From: JAWKJY01 sp041393535
GTDB lineage: Bacteria; Actinomycetota; Thermoleophilia; Gaiellales; Gaiellaceae
Assembly (NCBI GenBank): GCA_041393535.1
Contig: JAWKJY010000001.1
Span: forward strand, 496,001-560,000
DNA length: 64,000 nucleotides
Direction of reading: 5' to 3'
Below the pieces are notes generated by a model. It saw only the letters and a list, made by a program, of their open reading frames with translations. It was not told the DNA's origin and searched no databases. Positions 1 through 10,469 of the stretch are shown piece by piece. Position 1 is the stretch's first letter. Every line of letters starts with the position of its first letter. Position numbers and translations under genes: made by a program.

Positions 1-1
1 C

Positions 2-1651
2 GAAGGCGACGTCTTCGAACGGCTGCTGACGAAGCTCGCCGAGCAGTCGCTCGCGCTCGGCGGCAAGGTCTTCGACGTCCTCGGCGACGACATCTTCGAA
101 GGTACTTCGCTACGTGACATGCTCATCGAGGCAGTCCGCTACGGCGATCAGCCGGACGTCCGCGCTCGGCTCGACCAGATCATCGATGCCGCCGTCGGCG
201 AGAAGCTGCGCGCCGCCCTCTCTGAGCGAGCGCTGCTCACCGAGACGATGAGCGCGACCGATGTCGAGGAGATCCGGGAGCGGATGGAGGAGGCGGAGGC
301 ACGTAAACTGCAGCCGCACTTCATCCGCTCGTTCTTCCTCGAGGCGTTCAAGCACCTCGGCGGCCAGATCGCCCGCCGCGAGCCCGGCCGCTACGAGATC
401 ACCCGCGTGCCTGCCGAGATTCGCAACCGCGGCCGCGCCCTCGCGCCCACCGTCCCCGTCGTCGACAAGTACGCGCGCGTCACCTTCGAGAAGGCACAGG
501 TCGCGCCGATCGGGCAGCCCAGGGCGCAGCTGCTCGCACCCGGTCACCCGCTGCTCGACGCTGTCGTCGACATGACGCTTGAGCGCTATCGCACTCTCCT
601 GAAGAGCGGCACGATTCTCGTCGCCGACGCCGATGACTCCGAGGATGCGCGCGCCCTCGTCTACATCGAGCACGCGATCCAGAACGCGCGCACGCTCCAC
701 GACGGGCAGCGCCAGGTCGTGTCGAAGCGCTTGCAGTTCGTGGAGTTGACGCAGGACTGGGAGGCACGCCCCGCCGGCTACGCGCCCTACCTCGACTACC
801 GGCCGATCGAGGCAGACGAGCTAGCCCTCGTCAGTCCAGTCGTACAGGTGGACTGGCTCGACCGAAGCCTTGAAGCCGCCGGCATCGACTACGCCGTACT
901 GCACACCGTTCCCGAGCATGTCGAGAGCGTCCGCGAGACCACGGTCGAACGAGTTGAGCTGACGAGGGCCGCGGTGCAGAAGCGGCTCGCCCACGAGATC
1001 AACTACTGGGACAACCGGGCCGAGCAGCTCAAGCTCCAGGAGCAGGCTGGCAAGCAGCCACGTGGGGGCCTCAACTCGGGTCGGGCACGGCAGCGCGCCG
1101 ACGACCTGGCCGCGCGGCTCAAACGCAGGCTGCTGGAACTCGAGGAGGAGGGCCGGATCTCGCCGATGCCACCCAACGTCCTCGGCGGGGCGCTCGTCAT
1201 CCCCCGTGGGCAGCTCGAGCGCCTGCGCGGCCAGCGCGCCCTCGCTGCCGGCAAGCACGCCCGCGAGACCGAGCGCGTCGAGCGCATCGCTGTCGACGCC
1301 GTTCTCGCCGCCGAGACGGCACTCGGCCGGCGGCCACGCGAGATGCCGCACAACAACCCTGGCTACGACATACAGTCCCGGCCGGTCAACGGCGGCGACC
1401 TGCTCTTCATCGAGGTCAAGGGCCGCGTCGCCGGCGCAGAGGAGTTCACCGTCACCAAGAACGAGATCCTCACCGGGCTCAACAAGCCCGTCCATTTTAT
1501 CCTCGCCCTCGTCCAAGTGAACGACGACGACTCGACGCGCCTCCGCTACGTTTCGCGACCGTTCGAGGGCACCGAGGAGATGTACTTCAACGTCACGAGC
1601 GTGAACTACCGCTGGGACGAGCTGTTCGCCCGGGGAGGGGCACCTGCATGA
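2..1651 (+). CDS. DrmD-like helicase, C-terminal part with DUF3883 domain (5' end outside window)
   Basis: The reading frame is open from the first base, so only the C-terminal 549 residues are present and the helicase motor lies outside the window. The last ~100 residues (around 1340-1620) show the DUF3883 pattern NNPGYDIQSRP, FIEVKGR and FTVTKNE, which sits at the end of SNF2-type helicases of defence loci such as DISARM DrmD. The FIEVKGR stretch resembles a PD-(D/E)XK core; whether it cuts DNA is not known to me. The middle is Arg/Glu-rich and probably helical. The stop (TGA 1649-1651) overlaps the start of an 11-codon ORF that leads to the methyltransferase, so this is the first visible gene of a four-gene defence operon. 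The family call is good; the DrmD label is an inference from the tail only. Confidence 0.75.
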   Translation, partial: EGDVFERLLTKLAEQSLALGGKVFDVLGDDIFEGTSLRDMLIEAVRYGDQPDVRARLDQIIDAAVGEKLRAALSERALLTETMSATDVEEIRERMEEAEARKLQPHFIRSFFLEAFKHLGGQIARREPGRYEITRVPAEIRNRGRALAPTVPVVDKYARVTFEKAQVAPIGQPRAQLLAPGHPLLDAVVDMTLERYRTLLKSGTILVADADDSEDARALVYIEHAIQNARTLHDGQRQVVSKRLQFVELTQDWEARPAGYAPYLDYRPIEADELALVSPVVQVDWLDRSLEAAGIDYAVLHTVPEHVESVRETTVERVELTRAAVQKRLAHEINYWDNRAEQLKLQEQAGKQPRGGLNSGRARQRADDLAARLKRRLLELEEEGRISPMPPNVLGGALVIPRGQLERLRGQRALAAGKHARETERVERIAVDAVLAAETALGRRPREMPHNNPGYDIQSRPVNGGDLLFIEVKGRVAGAEEFTVTKNEILTGLNKPVHFILALVQVNDDDSTRLRYVSRPFEGTEEMYFNVTSVNYRWDELFARGGAPA

Positions 1652-1683
1652 CGATCGACTCGGCTCCGGGTCTGACCGCATGA
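1648..1683 (+). CDS. 11-codon linker ORF between helicase and methyltransferase
   Basis: An ATG at 1648 overlaps the helicase stop (ATGA 1648-1651). Its own TGA at 1681-1683 overlaps the ATG of the methyltransferase (ATGA 1680-1683). The encoded peptide is MTIDSAPGLTA. It most likely carries terminating ribosomes from one large gene to the next, giving translational coupling over a 28-nt gap that would otherwise break it. No protein function is suggested. A chance arrangement cannot be excluded. Confidence 0.4.
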   Translation: MTIDSAPGLTA

Positions 1684-4568
1684 GCGCCGTCAAGACGCGT
1701 ACGAAGCTGATCGAGGTCGCGCTCCCGCTCGACGCGATCAACGTCGCTTCCGCACGCGAGAAGTCGATCCGGCACGGCCATCCGTCGACACTGCACCTCT
1801 GGTGGGCGCGACGCCCGTTGGCAGCGGCACGGGCGGTGATCTTTGCGCAGATGGTCGACGATCCTTCCGCTTGTCCCGAGCTATTTCCTACCGAAAAGGC
1901 TCAGGAGAAGGAGCGCCAGCGCTTGTTCCGCATCATCGATGACCTGGTGCTCTGGGAGAACACGACCAACGAGACGGTGCTGCAGGCCGCCCGCGACGAG
2001 ATCTGGGCAAGTTGGCGGCGTGCCTGTGCCGACAATGCCGGCTACCCGCGAGCAACCGAGCTGTTCGACCGGCAGAAGCTGCCCGCCTTCCATGACCCCT
2101 TCGCCGGTGGCGGCGCCCTTCCTCTCGAAGCGCAGCGGCTCGGCATTGAGACCTACGCAAGCGATCTCAATCCGGTCGCTGTTCTGATTAACAAAGCGAT
2201 GATCGAGATCCCGCCCAGGTTTGCCGGCAAGCCGCCTGTAAACCCCGAAGCCCGTGCGGAGAGGTCGCTCATCACGCGCCACTGGACAGGTGCACACGGC
2301 CTGGCCAACGACGTTCGCTACTACGGCAAGTGGATGCGTGGCGAAGCCGAGAAACGCATAGGTTGCCTCTACCCAAAGATCACAGTCACCGCCGGGATGG
2401 CGACCGAGCGGCCTGACCTGAAGCAGTATATCGGCCGCGAACTCACCGTGATCGTCTGGCTCTGGGCACGCACCGTCAAGAGTCCTAACCCGCTCTACGC
2501 TCAGGTGGACGTGCCACTAGCGTCCACTTTCCTGCTTTCGCGGATGAAGGGCAACGAGGCGTATGTCGAGCCAGCGATCGACCACGACGGTTACCGCTTC
2601 ACAGTGAAGACAGGCAAGCCGACGGACGCCGATGCGGCGAAGAACGGAACCAAACTCTCGCGCGGCGCGAACTTCAAGTGTCTCATGTCAGGCACGCCGA
2701 TCGCAGGCGAATACATCAAGGCCGAGGGTAGGGCCGGACGCATGGGCGCAAGGCTGATGGCGATCGTCGCGGAGGGCGACCGCGGCCGCGTCTACCTCAC
2801 GCCGACGCCAGAGATGGAAGCCGTAGCCCTGACAGCGAACCCCCCGTGGAAGCCGGAGACCTCGTTGCCGGCGGACATGCGCTCACACTGGACGCCCCCG
2901 TACGGCTTGACTAGCTACGGTGATCTCTTCACCGCCCGCCAACTGGTGGCACTGACGACCTTCTCCGACCTCGTGGAGGAAGCGCGTGAACAGGTGCGCA
3001 GTGACGCCGTCGCCGCCGGCCTGACGGACGGGGGTGGGGTGCTGCGCGATGGGGGTGTCGGTGCCATGGCGTACGCCGAAGCTGTGGCGGTGTATTTGGG
3101 GTTCGTAGTGAGCAGCTTGTCTGATCGCATGACTGCGATCTGTACCTGGGATGCCGGAGGCCCGACCTGGGGTACAAAGACACGAAATACCTTTGCTCGA
3201 CAGGCCATCCCGATGTCCTGGGACTTCGCGGAGGTGAACCCGCTCTCTACGCAGTCTGGAAGCTTTGAGAACTCTCTTGGCTACACGTCGGAGGGCGTCA
3301 TCTGTGTTGGTGCGGGTCGCGGCGTCGCTGCGCAGGCTGATGCAGGAACTCAGACGTTGAGCCTCGGCAGGGTGGTTTCGACCGACCCGCCGTACTACGA
3401 CAACATCGGCTATGCCGACCTTTCGGACTTCTTCTACGTTTGGCTGCGCCGCTCGCTGAGGCCCATCTTCCCCGACCTGTTCGCGACGCTTGCGGTGCCC
3501 AAGGCCGAGGAATTGGTAGCCACGCCTTACCGGCACGGTGGTAGGGAGAGGGCCGAAGCGTTCTTTCTCGACGGTATGACCCTGGCGATGCATCGTATCG
3601 CCGGACAGGCGCATCCGGGATTTCCGGTCACGATCTACTACGCGTTCAAACAGTCCGAGACGACTGCTGTCGACGGCACTACGAGCTCGGGCTGGGACAC
3701 GTTTCTTGCCGCAGTGATCGAGGCAGGCTTCGCCATCAGTGGCACCTGGCCGATGCGGACGGAACTCAGCAACCGCATGATCGGCTCCGGCGCGAACGCC
3801 CTCGCCTCCAGCATTGTCCTCGTCTGTCGCCCCCGCGCTGCTGACGCGCCAACCGCAACGCGCGGAGAGTTCGTGGCCGCACTGAAGGCCGAACTTCCCT
3901 CCGCACTTGTTCATCTTCAGCGCGGGAACGTCGCGCCGGTCGATCTGGCGCAGGCTGCGATCGGTCCGGGCATGGCCGTGTACACGCGGTACGAGAAGGT
4001 TGAGGATGCAGCAGGCAGGGCGGTCACGGTGCGCGATGCGCTGGCGCTGATCAATCAGACGCTTGATGAAGCCTTGTCGGAGCAGGAGGGCGACTTCGAC
4101 GCGGACAGCCGCTGGGCGCTGACGTGGTTCGAGCACTCGGGCTTCGCTGAAGGCGATTACGGCATGGCCGAACAGCTCAGCAAATCCAAGAACACAAGCG
4201 TTGCAGGAATGGTCGATGCAGGAATCGTCGAGTCGAGGCCGGGTAAGGTGCGGTTGCTGCGACCCGATGAGCTTCCCGCCGACTGGGACCCATTGAAGGA
4301 CTCCCGACTCACAACCTGGGAGGCCGTTCATCACTTGGTTCGCGAGCTTGAGGGGCAAGGCGAGGCGGCAGCGGCCGAACTCCTGGCGAAGTTGGGTGCC
4401 CAGGGTGAGCCGGCCCGGGAGCTGTGCTACCGGCTGTACACCATGTGTGAGCGCAAGAAGCGGGCGAAGGAAGCGCTGTCGTACAACGGGCTTGTGCAGG
4501 CGTGGCCGGAGATCATGAGGTGCGCGTCGTCGCCGGGCCTGGACCTGCAGCAGAGTCTGGAGGAGTGA
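1680..4568 (+). CDS. DUF1156 DNA methyltransferase (adenine-type motif) of a defence operon
   Basis: A 962-residue protein that begins with the DUF1156 signature (LIEVALPLDAIN, then HPSTLHLWWARRPLAAAR, residues ~10-45). The S-adenosylmethionine site is DPFAGGGA at about residue 139, followed by an acidic YASDLNPVA strand. The catalytic motif DPPYYDN is near residue 569, the (D/N)PP(Y/F) form used by amino-methyltransferases acting on adenine N6 or cytosine N4. Length is usual for the family. Such proteins are encoded with DUF499 ATPases and helicases in defence islands, as here: the helicase is upstream through the linker ORF, and the DUF499 start is 4 nt downstream. The likely role is self-marking of host DNA in a methylation-linked anti-phage system; that role is inferred from gene context. 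Confidence 0.88.
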   Translation: MSAVKTRTKLIEVALPLDAINVASAREKSIRHGHPSTLHLWWARRPLAAARAVIFAQMVDDPSACPELFPTEKAQEKERQRLFRIIDDLVLWENTTNETVLQAARDEIWASWRRACADNAGYPRATELFDRQKLPAFHDPFAGGGALPLEAQRLGIETYASDLNPVAVLINKAMIEIPPRFAGKPPVNPEARAERSLITRHWTGAHGLANDVRYYGKWMRGEAEKRIGCLYPKITVTAGMATERPDLKQYIGRELTVIVWLWARTVKSPNPLYAQVDVPLASTFLLSRMKGNEAYVEPAIDHDGYRFTVKTGKPTDADAAKNGTKLSRGANFKCLMSGTPIAGEYIKAEGRAGRMGARLMAIVAEGDRGRVYLTPTPEMEAVALTANPPWKPETSLPADMRSHWTPPYGLTSYGDLFTARQLVALTTFSDLVEEAREQVRSDAVAAGLTDGGGVLRDGGVGAMAYAEAVAVYLGFVVSSLSDRMTAICTWDAGGPTWGTKTRNTFARQAIPMSWDFAEVNPLSTQSGSFENSLGYTSEGVICVGAGRGVAAQADAGTQTLSLGRVVSTDPPYYDNIGYADLSDFFYVWLRRSLRPIFPDLFATLAVPKAEELVATPYRHGGRERAEAFFLDGMTLAMHRIAGQAHPGFPVTIYYAFKQSETTAVDGTTSSGWDTFLAAVIEAGFAISGTWPMRTELSNRMIGSGANALASSIVLVCRPRAADAPTATRGEFVAALKAELPSALVHLQRGNVAPVDLAQAAIGPGMAVYTRYEKVEDAAGRAVTVRDALALINQTLDEALSEQEGDFDADSRWALTWFEHSGFAEGDYGMAEQLSKSKNTSVAGMVDAGIVESRPGKVRLLRPDELPADWDPLKDSRLTTWEAVHHLVRELEGQGEAAAAELLAKLGAQGEPARELCYRLYTMCERKKRAKEALSYNGLVQAWPEIMRCASSPGLDLQQSLEE

Positions 4569-4572
4569 CGGG

Positions 4573-7500
4573 GTGGCCGACTCGAACAGTGAGCGCGTCG
4601 GCAGCGCGCTAGGAGTTCTCGCTCAGGGCCTGGCGCCGTTCATTGACCGGGAGTGCTCAAGTGCGCTGGGCCTGGACTGGCCGAATGCGGTTCAGGGGGT
4701 TGGACAGGCCTCGAGGACCGACGTCCAGTTCCTGTTGAAGGCGATGGCGGCGTTGTGGCGCGAGGCGTTTGAGCGGACGTTGGGGCGGATGGAGCGCAAC
4801 TATGTGAGCGAGTTGATCGACGCGCGCAACCGTTGGGCGCATCAGGAGGCGTTCTCCTCAGATGACACCTACCGCGCTTTAGACAGCGCGGAGCGGCTGC
4901 TGCAGGCAGTCAACGCTGGGGAGCAGGCTGCGGAGGTCGCGCGGATGAAGCACGACTTGCAGCGGCGGCGCTACGCAGAGGAGGCCCGCCGAGTAGTGCG
5001 CCGCCAGGCGGCGCAGCCGTTGGACGGGATGCCGAGCGGGAACTTGCGGCCGTGGCGAGAAGTGGTGACGCCGCACCCGGATGTGGCATCGGGGAGCTAC
5101 CAGCAGGCCGAGTTCGCTGCTGACTTGCATCAGGTCTGGCGGGGTGAGGCGGAGGCCGAGTACGGGAACCCGGAGGAGTTCTTCCGGCGCACGTTCCTCA
5201 CCGACGGACTCCGCGAACTCCTGCTGAACGCGACACGTCGGCTGCGCGGCGAGGGCGGCGACCCCGTGGTGCAGTTGCAGACGAACTTCGGTGGCGGCAA
5301 GACGCATTCGTTGATCGCGCTCTACCATCTTGCTGCCGGTGTCGAGCCGACCAAGCTGGCTGAGATCGAGCAGATGCTCACCGACGCGAAGGTCGGAGCG
5401 CCTCCGCCAGCGAAGGCGGTCGTGCTGGTCGGCCACATGCTCGGCCCGGGAACACCGAAGCAGAAGACGGACGGCACGGTCGTGAATACCTTGTGGGGTG
5501 AGCTTGCCTGGCAGCTCGGCGGCGCCGATGGCTACAAGATCGTGGCCGGTGCCGACGAGGCCCGCACCAACCCAGGCGCGGCACTGATCGAGCTGCTCGA
5601 CCGCTACGCGCCGTGTTTGATCTTGATCGACGAGTGGGTCGCCTATGCGCGGCAACTGTACGGCCGCGACGATCTGGCGGGCGGCTCGTTCGACACGCAG
5701 ATGACGTTCGCACAGGCCTTGTCGGACGCGGCAAAAGGCGTGAAGAACGCGATGCTGATCGTGTCGATCCCAGCCTCTGACATCGAGGTCGGCGGGGAGG
5801 CCGGCAAGGCTGCGTTGGATCGCCTGTCGAACGTGATCTTTCGTCAGGAGGCCTCGTGGAAGCCCGCCTCGCCCGAGGAGGGCTTCGAGATCGTTCGCCG
5901 TCGCCTCTTCGACGAGGTGCCCGCAGAGCTGGCCCGTGAACGCGACGCTGTTGTCGGCGCCTTCGCCGATCTCTACCGCAGGCACGCGGCCGACTTCCCG
6001 CAAGGGGTCGCCGAGGACGCCTACCGGCGGCGCATCCAGGCCGCTTACCCGATCCACCCGGAGCTATTCGACAAGCTCTTCAACGACTGGTCGACCTTGG
6101 AGAAGTTCCAGCGCACCCGTGGTGTGCTTCGCCTGATGGCTGCAGTCATTCATGCGCTGTGGGAGAGCGATGACCGCTCGCTGATGATCCTGCCGGCTTC
6201 GGTTCCCGTCGGCGACGGGCCGGTCATGGCGGAACTGACGCGCTACCTGGAAGACGGCTGGACGCCCGTGATCGCAGCCGATGTCGACGGCGAGAACGCC
6301 CTCCCTCTGGCAATCGATCGGGAGAGCCCGACCTTCGGCCGCTACAGCGCCACCCGGCGAGTTGCGCGGACCGTGTACTTGGGATCGGCGCCGACCCTGC
6401 ATCAGACGAACAAGGGGATCGATGGGCGCGCAGTCATGCTCGGCTGCGTCCAGCCGGGTGAGGCGCCGCCGACTTTCGGTGACGCCTTGCGTCGTCTCGC
6501 GCAACGTGCGACCTACCTGGTCGAGGACCGCGGCCAGTACTGGTACGCGCTCGGCCAGACCATTAGCCGCACAGCGACCGACCGTGCCCAATCGCGGTAC
6601 CACGAAGAGCACGCCGACGAGGAGATACGCAAGCGGCTGCGCGCTATCACCGAGCGCGGCGACTTCGCGGCTGTTCGCTGGGCGCCGGCCTCTCCTGCCG
6701 ACGTCACCGACGATGACGCTGCCCAACTCGTCGTGCTCGGCCCTGAGTTCCCGCACGAGAGTGGCAGTCCTGACCCACCGGCGCGTGAGGCGGCGATGCG
6801 GTTCTTGGAGCAACGCGCGGCAGGCCCGCGGCAGAACCGCAACATGCTCGTCTTCCTCGCCCCCGACAAGGCGCGTCTTGTTGAACTCCGCGATGCCGCC
6901 CGCTTCTACCTGGCATGGCAGTCGATCTGGGACGAGCAGGCCGAGCTGAACCTTGACGAGCTGAGCCGTCGCCAGGCCGAGACGCAACGCGACCACTTTG
7001 CCGAGACCGTTAAGCAACGGATCGGAGAGACGTTCGTTTGGCTGCTCACCCCCAGTCAGCGGCCGGGCGCCCGTGACGTGAAGTGGGAACAGGCGCGCGT
7101 GCAGGGTGCGGAGAGCCCTGCCGTCAGGGCGTCGAGGAAGCTCCGTTCCGATGAGACGCTGATCACCGGCTATGCCGGTTCCATGCTGCGCAAGGCGCTC
7201 GACAAGACTCCGCTCTGGACGGGCGACCACGTTGGCACGCAGCAGGTGTGGTCGTACTTCGCGCAGTACCTCTACCTGCCCCGCCTGCGCGACCGTTCGG
7301 TGCTGATCGGCGCGATCGAGACCGGGGTCGCCTCGCTCAGCTGGGAGCACGACACCTTCGCCTACGCAGATGCCTTCGACGAGGCTGCCGGGCGCTATCG
7401 GGGGCTGGCCGCCGGCCACCAGGTTCAGGCGCTGATCAATGGCTCCAGCGTGGTCGTCAAGCCCGACGTCGCCAGACGGCAGTTCGACGCGGAACTTCCT

Positions 7501-7815
7501 CCCCCGCCTCTCCCCCCGCCGCCAGGCCCGGGCCCCGGTCCCGAGCCGCCGCCACCGCTACCTCCTCCGCCGCCGTCTGGGCCGACGCGCTTCTTCGGAA
7601 GCGTCAAGGTCGACCCGCTCCGCGCCGGCCGAGATGCCGGCCAGATTGCCGAGGAGATACTGGCTCACCTCACCGGCCTCGTCGGCGCAGAAGTCGAGGT
7701 GCGCATCGAGATCGAAGCGACACGATCGGAGCCGTTTTCCGACGATGTCGTTCGGGCGGTGACCGAGAACGCGCGCGTCTTGCGGTTCGACCAGCACGGC
7801 TTCGAGAACGAGTAG
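4573..7815 (+). CDS. DUF499 ATPase with N-terminal Swt1-family HEPN-like domain
   Basis: A 1080-residue protein with a GTG start 4 nt after the methyltransferase stop. The first ~120 residues (LAPFIDRECSSALG, later ELIDARNRWAHQ) match the Swt1-family HEPN-like domain found at the head of many DUF499 proteins. Walker A is NFGGGKTH at about residue 238; Walker B is LILIDEW at about residue 349. Residues ~975-1002 are almost pure proline and glycine, a flexible linker to a ~75-residue C-terminal domain. DUF499 proteins are predicted AAA-like ATPases that pair with DUF1156 methyltransferases. In this operon it is probably the motor or sensor; its substrate is unknown. The frame is intact throughout, unlike the next gene. 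Confidence 0.87.
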   Translation: MADSNSERVGSALGVLAQGLAPFIDRECSSALGLDWPNAVQGVGQASRTDVQFLLKAMAALWREAFERTLGRMERNYVSELIDARNRWAHQEAFSSDDTYRALDSAERLLQAVNAGEQAAEVARMKHDLQRRRYAEEARRVVRRQAAQPLDGMPSGNLRPWREVVTPHPDVASGSYQQAEFAADLHQVWRGEAEAEYGNPEEFFRRTFLTDGLRELLLNATRRLRGEGGDPVVQLQTNFGGGKTHSLIALYHLAAGVEPTKLAEIEQMLTDAKVGAPPPAKAVVLVGHMLGPGTPKQKTDGTVVNTLWGELAWQLGGADGYKIVAGADEARTNPGAALIELLDRYAPCLILIDEWVAYARQLYGRDDLAGGSFDTQMTFAQALSDAAKGVKNAMLIVSIPASDIEVGGEAGKAALDRLSNVIFRQEASWKPASPEEGFEIVRRRLFDEVPAELARERDAVVGAFADLYRRHAADFPQGVAEDAYRRRIQAAYPIHPELFDKLFNDWSTLEKFQRTRGVLRLMAAVIHALWESDDRSLMILPASVPVGDGPVMAELTRYLEDGWTPVIAADVDGENALPLAIDRESPTFGRYSATRRVARTVYLGSAPTLHQTNKGIDGRAVMLGCVQPGEAPPTFGDALRRLAQRATYLVEDRGQYWYALGQTISRTATDRAQSRYHEEHADEEIRKRLRAITERGDFAAVRWAPASPADVTDDDAAQLVVLGPEFPHESGSPDPPAREAAMRFLEQRAAGPRQNRNMLVFLAPDKARLVELRDAARFYLAWQSIWDEQAELNLDELSRRQAETQRDHFAETVKQRIGETFVWLLTPSQRPGARDVKWEQARVQGAESPAVRASRKLRSDETLITGYAGSMLRKALDKTPLWTGDHVGTQQVWSYFAQYLYLPRLRDRSVLIGAIETGVASLSWEHDTFAYADAFDEAAGRYRGLAAGHQVQALINGSSVVVKPDVARRQFDAELPPPPLPPPPGPGPGPEPPPPLPPPPPSGPTRFFGSVKVDPLRAGRDAGQIAEEILAHLTGLVGAEVEVRIEIEATRSEPFSDDVVRAVTENARVLRFDQHGFENE

Positions 7816-7817
7816 CG

Positions 7818-10065
7818 GTGGCGACGGCGGGAAGACTTCCTGCCCGGTCGATTCTTGCGGATGCCAGGCGTCTACGGGGCGCTGCCGCCGAGCCGTTGGG
7901 CCAGACCCAACGGTCGAGAGCGGAGGCGCTGAAGGCGTACGCCAAGGTGCGCGACGGTATCGTCAGGCAGCAGCTCGAGTCGATCCCGCTCGCCAAGCTG
8001 AAGGAGACGACGGAGGGTCGCGTGCGGCTCGGTGTGATCGAGAGCGCGGGCTTCAAGACCGTGGCCTCGGTGCTCGACGCCGGCGAGTCTCGTCTCGCAC
8101 GCATCCATGGCGTCGGTGAGCAATCCATCTGGCAGGTGATTGCTGCCGGCCGCCAGCTCGAGAAGGCATTGGAGACGAACGTCCGTGTTCGCTTCGACCC
8201 CGACAAGAAGCCGAAGGAGCAGGCGGTGCTGCTCAAGGCGCTCGCCGGCTATGACACTGCCGAGGCCGTCATTGGGCCACTGGAGAAGGATCTCCAATCT
8301 CTCGTCGGCCGTATCGAGGGCCTCTCGCAGCGTGCCGATCGGACAACGAGCAAGCTCAAGATGTTCTTCTCGGGCGCGCGCAAGCGGGATGATGCGCGGA
8401 GCGCGCTCATCGAGCTCGACACGCTTCTGCGCGCTCCGCAGACGCGCATTCTCGAGAAGCGGCTGGGCGAGGCGAAGCTCGAGCTCGCCCGTGCGGGCAA
8501 GAAGTCGGACACGTCGGTCTGGGCCGATTTCGAGGAACGCGTCGCCCGCTTTAACGGTCTGCTCATCGACATCGGCGGCCAGACGGCGGACACCGAGGCG
8601 GGGCAGGGCTATCTCTCCGCCGAGATCGCCCAGGCGGTGCACAACCACCCGCTCGACGTGTCGCTGCTCAACGTCTCGCTGCGCGGCTACCAGGCATTCG
8701 GAGCGAAATTTGCCCTCGCCCAGAAGAAGGCGATCCTGGGCGACGAGATGGGGCTCGGGAAGACCGTCGAGGCGCTCGCGTCGATCTGCCATCTCGCGAT
8801 GAGCGGGAAGAAGCACTTCCTCGTGGTTTCTCCCGCCAGCGTCCTCGTCAACTGGCTGCACGAGACACAACGGCACACGCAGCTCGAGGCCTTCCGGCTC
8901 TACGGCCCCGATCGCGACGTGAACCTCAAGCTGTGGGCGCGCAAGGGCGGCGTCGCTGCTACCACCTTCGAGGCGCTGAAAACGATGGACAAGCCCGACG
9001 AGGCGAAGGTCGCGATGCTCGTCGTGGACGAGGCGCACTACGTCAAGAACCCGGATGCGCAACGCACGCAGGCCGTCAAGAAGTGGATCGGCCACGCCGA
9101 GCGCACGCTCTTCCCCACGGGCACGCCGATGGAGAACCGGATCCAGGAGTTCAAGACGCTCGTCCACCACCTCCAACCGAAGGTCGCAGCCAGAGTGGAT
9201 GCGATGGACGCGCTGATCGGGGCGGCACGCTTCCGCTCGACAGTCGCCCCCGTGTACCTCCGACGCAACCAGGACGACGTGCTCCAGGAGCCCCCGACAG
9301 AATCGACACCGAGGAGTGGGTCGAGCTCGACGGAGCCGATCTCACCGCGTACCGAACGCCGTGCCTCCGGGAACTTCATGGCCATGCGGTCAAGCTGCCT
9401 ATGCGCCCGGAAAGCGCTCCGGTTCCGCGAAGCTCGAGCGCCTGCTGGAGATCGTCGAAGAGTCGGCCGAGGCGAATCGCAAGATCGTCGTCTTCTCGTA
9501 CTTCCGAGGCGTGCCGACACCATCGCGAAGGCCCCCGGCGACATGGCGTTGCAGCCGCTCACCGGGAGCGTCCTCCTGCACAGCGGCAGAAGCTCGTGGA
9601 CGACTTCACGAAGCGAAAGGCTCCGTCGTGCTCGTGAGCCGATCGAGGCGGGCGGGGTCGGCCTGAACATCCAGGCGGCGTCGGTCGTGATTCTCGCCGA
9701 GCCGCAGTGAAACCGACGACCGAAGACCAGGCCATCGCCCGTGCTCACCGGATGGGTCAGGCACGCACCGTCAACGTCCACAGGCTGCTTGCCGAGAACA
9801 GCGTGGACGAGCGGATGCTGGAGATCCTGCGTAGAAAGACCGTCCTTTCGATGAGTACGTGCGCCGAAGCGACCTGAAGGACTCTACGTCGGACGCGGTT
9901 GACGTCTCGGACATGAATGCGACAAAGGGAGCTGCGACCCAGGCAGAGAACGAACGGCGGATCATCGAGCTTGAGCGGAAGCGGCTCGGAATCGAATCGA
10001 GCCCGTGGCCGCCGGTGCGTCCGCATCTGGCGAGGAGCCGCCGTGACGCCAGAGCTCGCGCTTAG
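7818..10065 (+). pseudogene. SNF2-family helicase, broken by several frameshifts
   Basis: The gene starts at GTG 7818, 2 nt after the DUF499 stop, and reads cleanly to about 9290. This part has a helical N-terminus with an HhH-like stretch (RIHGVGEQSIWQVIAAG), Walker A (GDEMGLGKT, about residue 308) and DEAH (VVDEAHYVKN, about residue 404). Beyond that the second RecA lobe is spread over all three frames: TEEWVELDGADLTAYR, SAKLERLLEIVEESAEANRK, KLVDDFTKRKAPS, EAGGVGLNIQAASVVILAEP, then a TGA at 9708-9710 in place of the usual W, then QAIARAHRMGQARTVNVHRL and the tail to 10065. At least six small indels are needed. The product would keep ATP binding but lack motifs V and VI. It was probably the fourth gene of the defence operon. 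Confidence 0.85.
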
Positions 10066-10469
10066 AGAAAACCAGCGCGCCTGCCCGAGCTGCGGGCGGC
10101 CGTCCTCCGCCGGCTAGGAGTCCGATCGGCTCGCCCAACCCGCCGACGACCTCCTCGTCCTCGCCCGCGCCGACAACGGACGGCTGCCGATCAACCCGCA
10201 GACGATCGACGCACTCTCGCTGCTCGAAGCCACGGCTGCCGCCACGAGCGCCGAGCAGTCACACGGCCGGCCGCGAAGTCAGCGTCGAGCCACCACCGTA
10301 GCTCGGCTTGCTTGGCACCCAGCACGCCGCAGAAATCAGAGCGAGACGCGAGGAAGGAGACGCGAGCTTGCTACGTCCCCGGCGGACGCAATGTCGGCGG
10401 CGATCACGAGCTCCGTTCGTCCATCAATTAGCATCGTGGTAGGTCAACTCGAATCAAGCGTCCGCTTCT
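10066..10469. other. Intergenic stretch with degenerate coding remnants
   Basis: About 400 bp between the two convergent decayed genes. A short plus-strand piece around 10043-10115 has a CPSCGRP zinc-knuckle-like motif and stops at once. A further piece near 10150-10260 reads ARADNGRLPINPQTIDALSL but has no start. No complete gene, RNA or repeat is visible. Confidence 0.4.

Noticed and set aside
9708..9710. TGA in the SNF2 relic as a selenocysteine codon, given the nearby Sec machinery
   Set aside because: The position is a conserved W in the family (usually TGG), no hairpin of SECIS type was seen just downstream, and the gene is broken elsewhere.
7818..10065. Programmed frameshifting in the SNF2 helicase
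   Set aside because: At least six shifts in both directions and an in-frame TGA replacing a conserved W fit decay or sequence error, not recoding.
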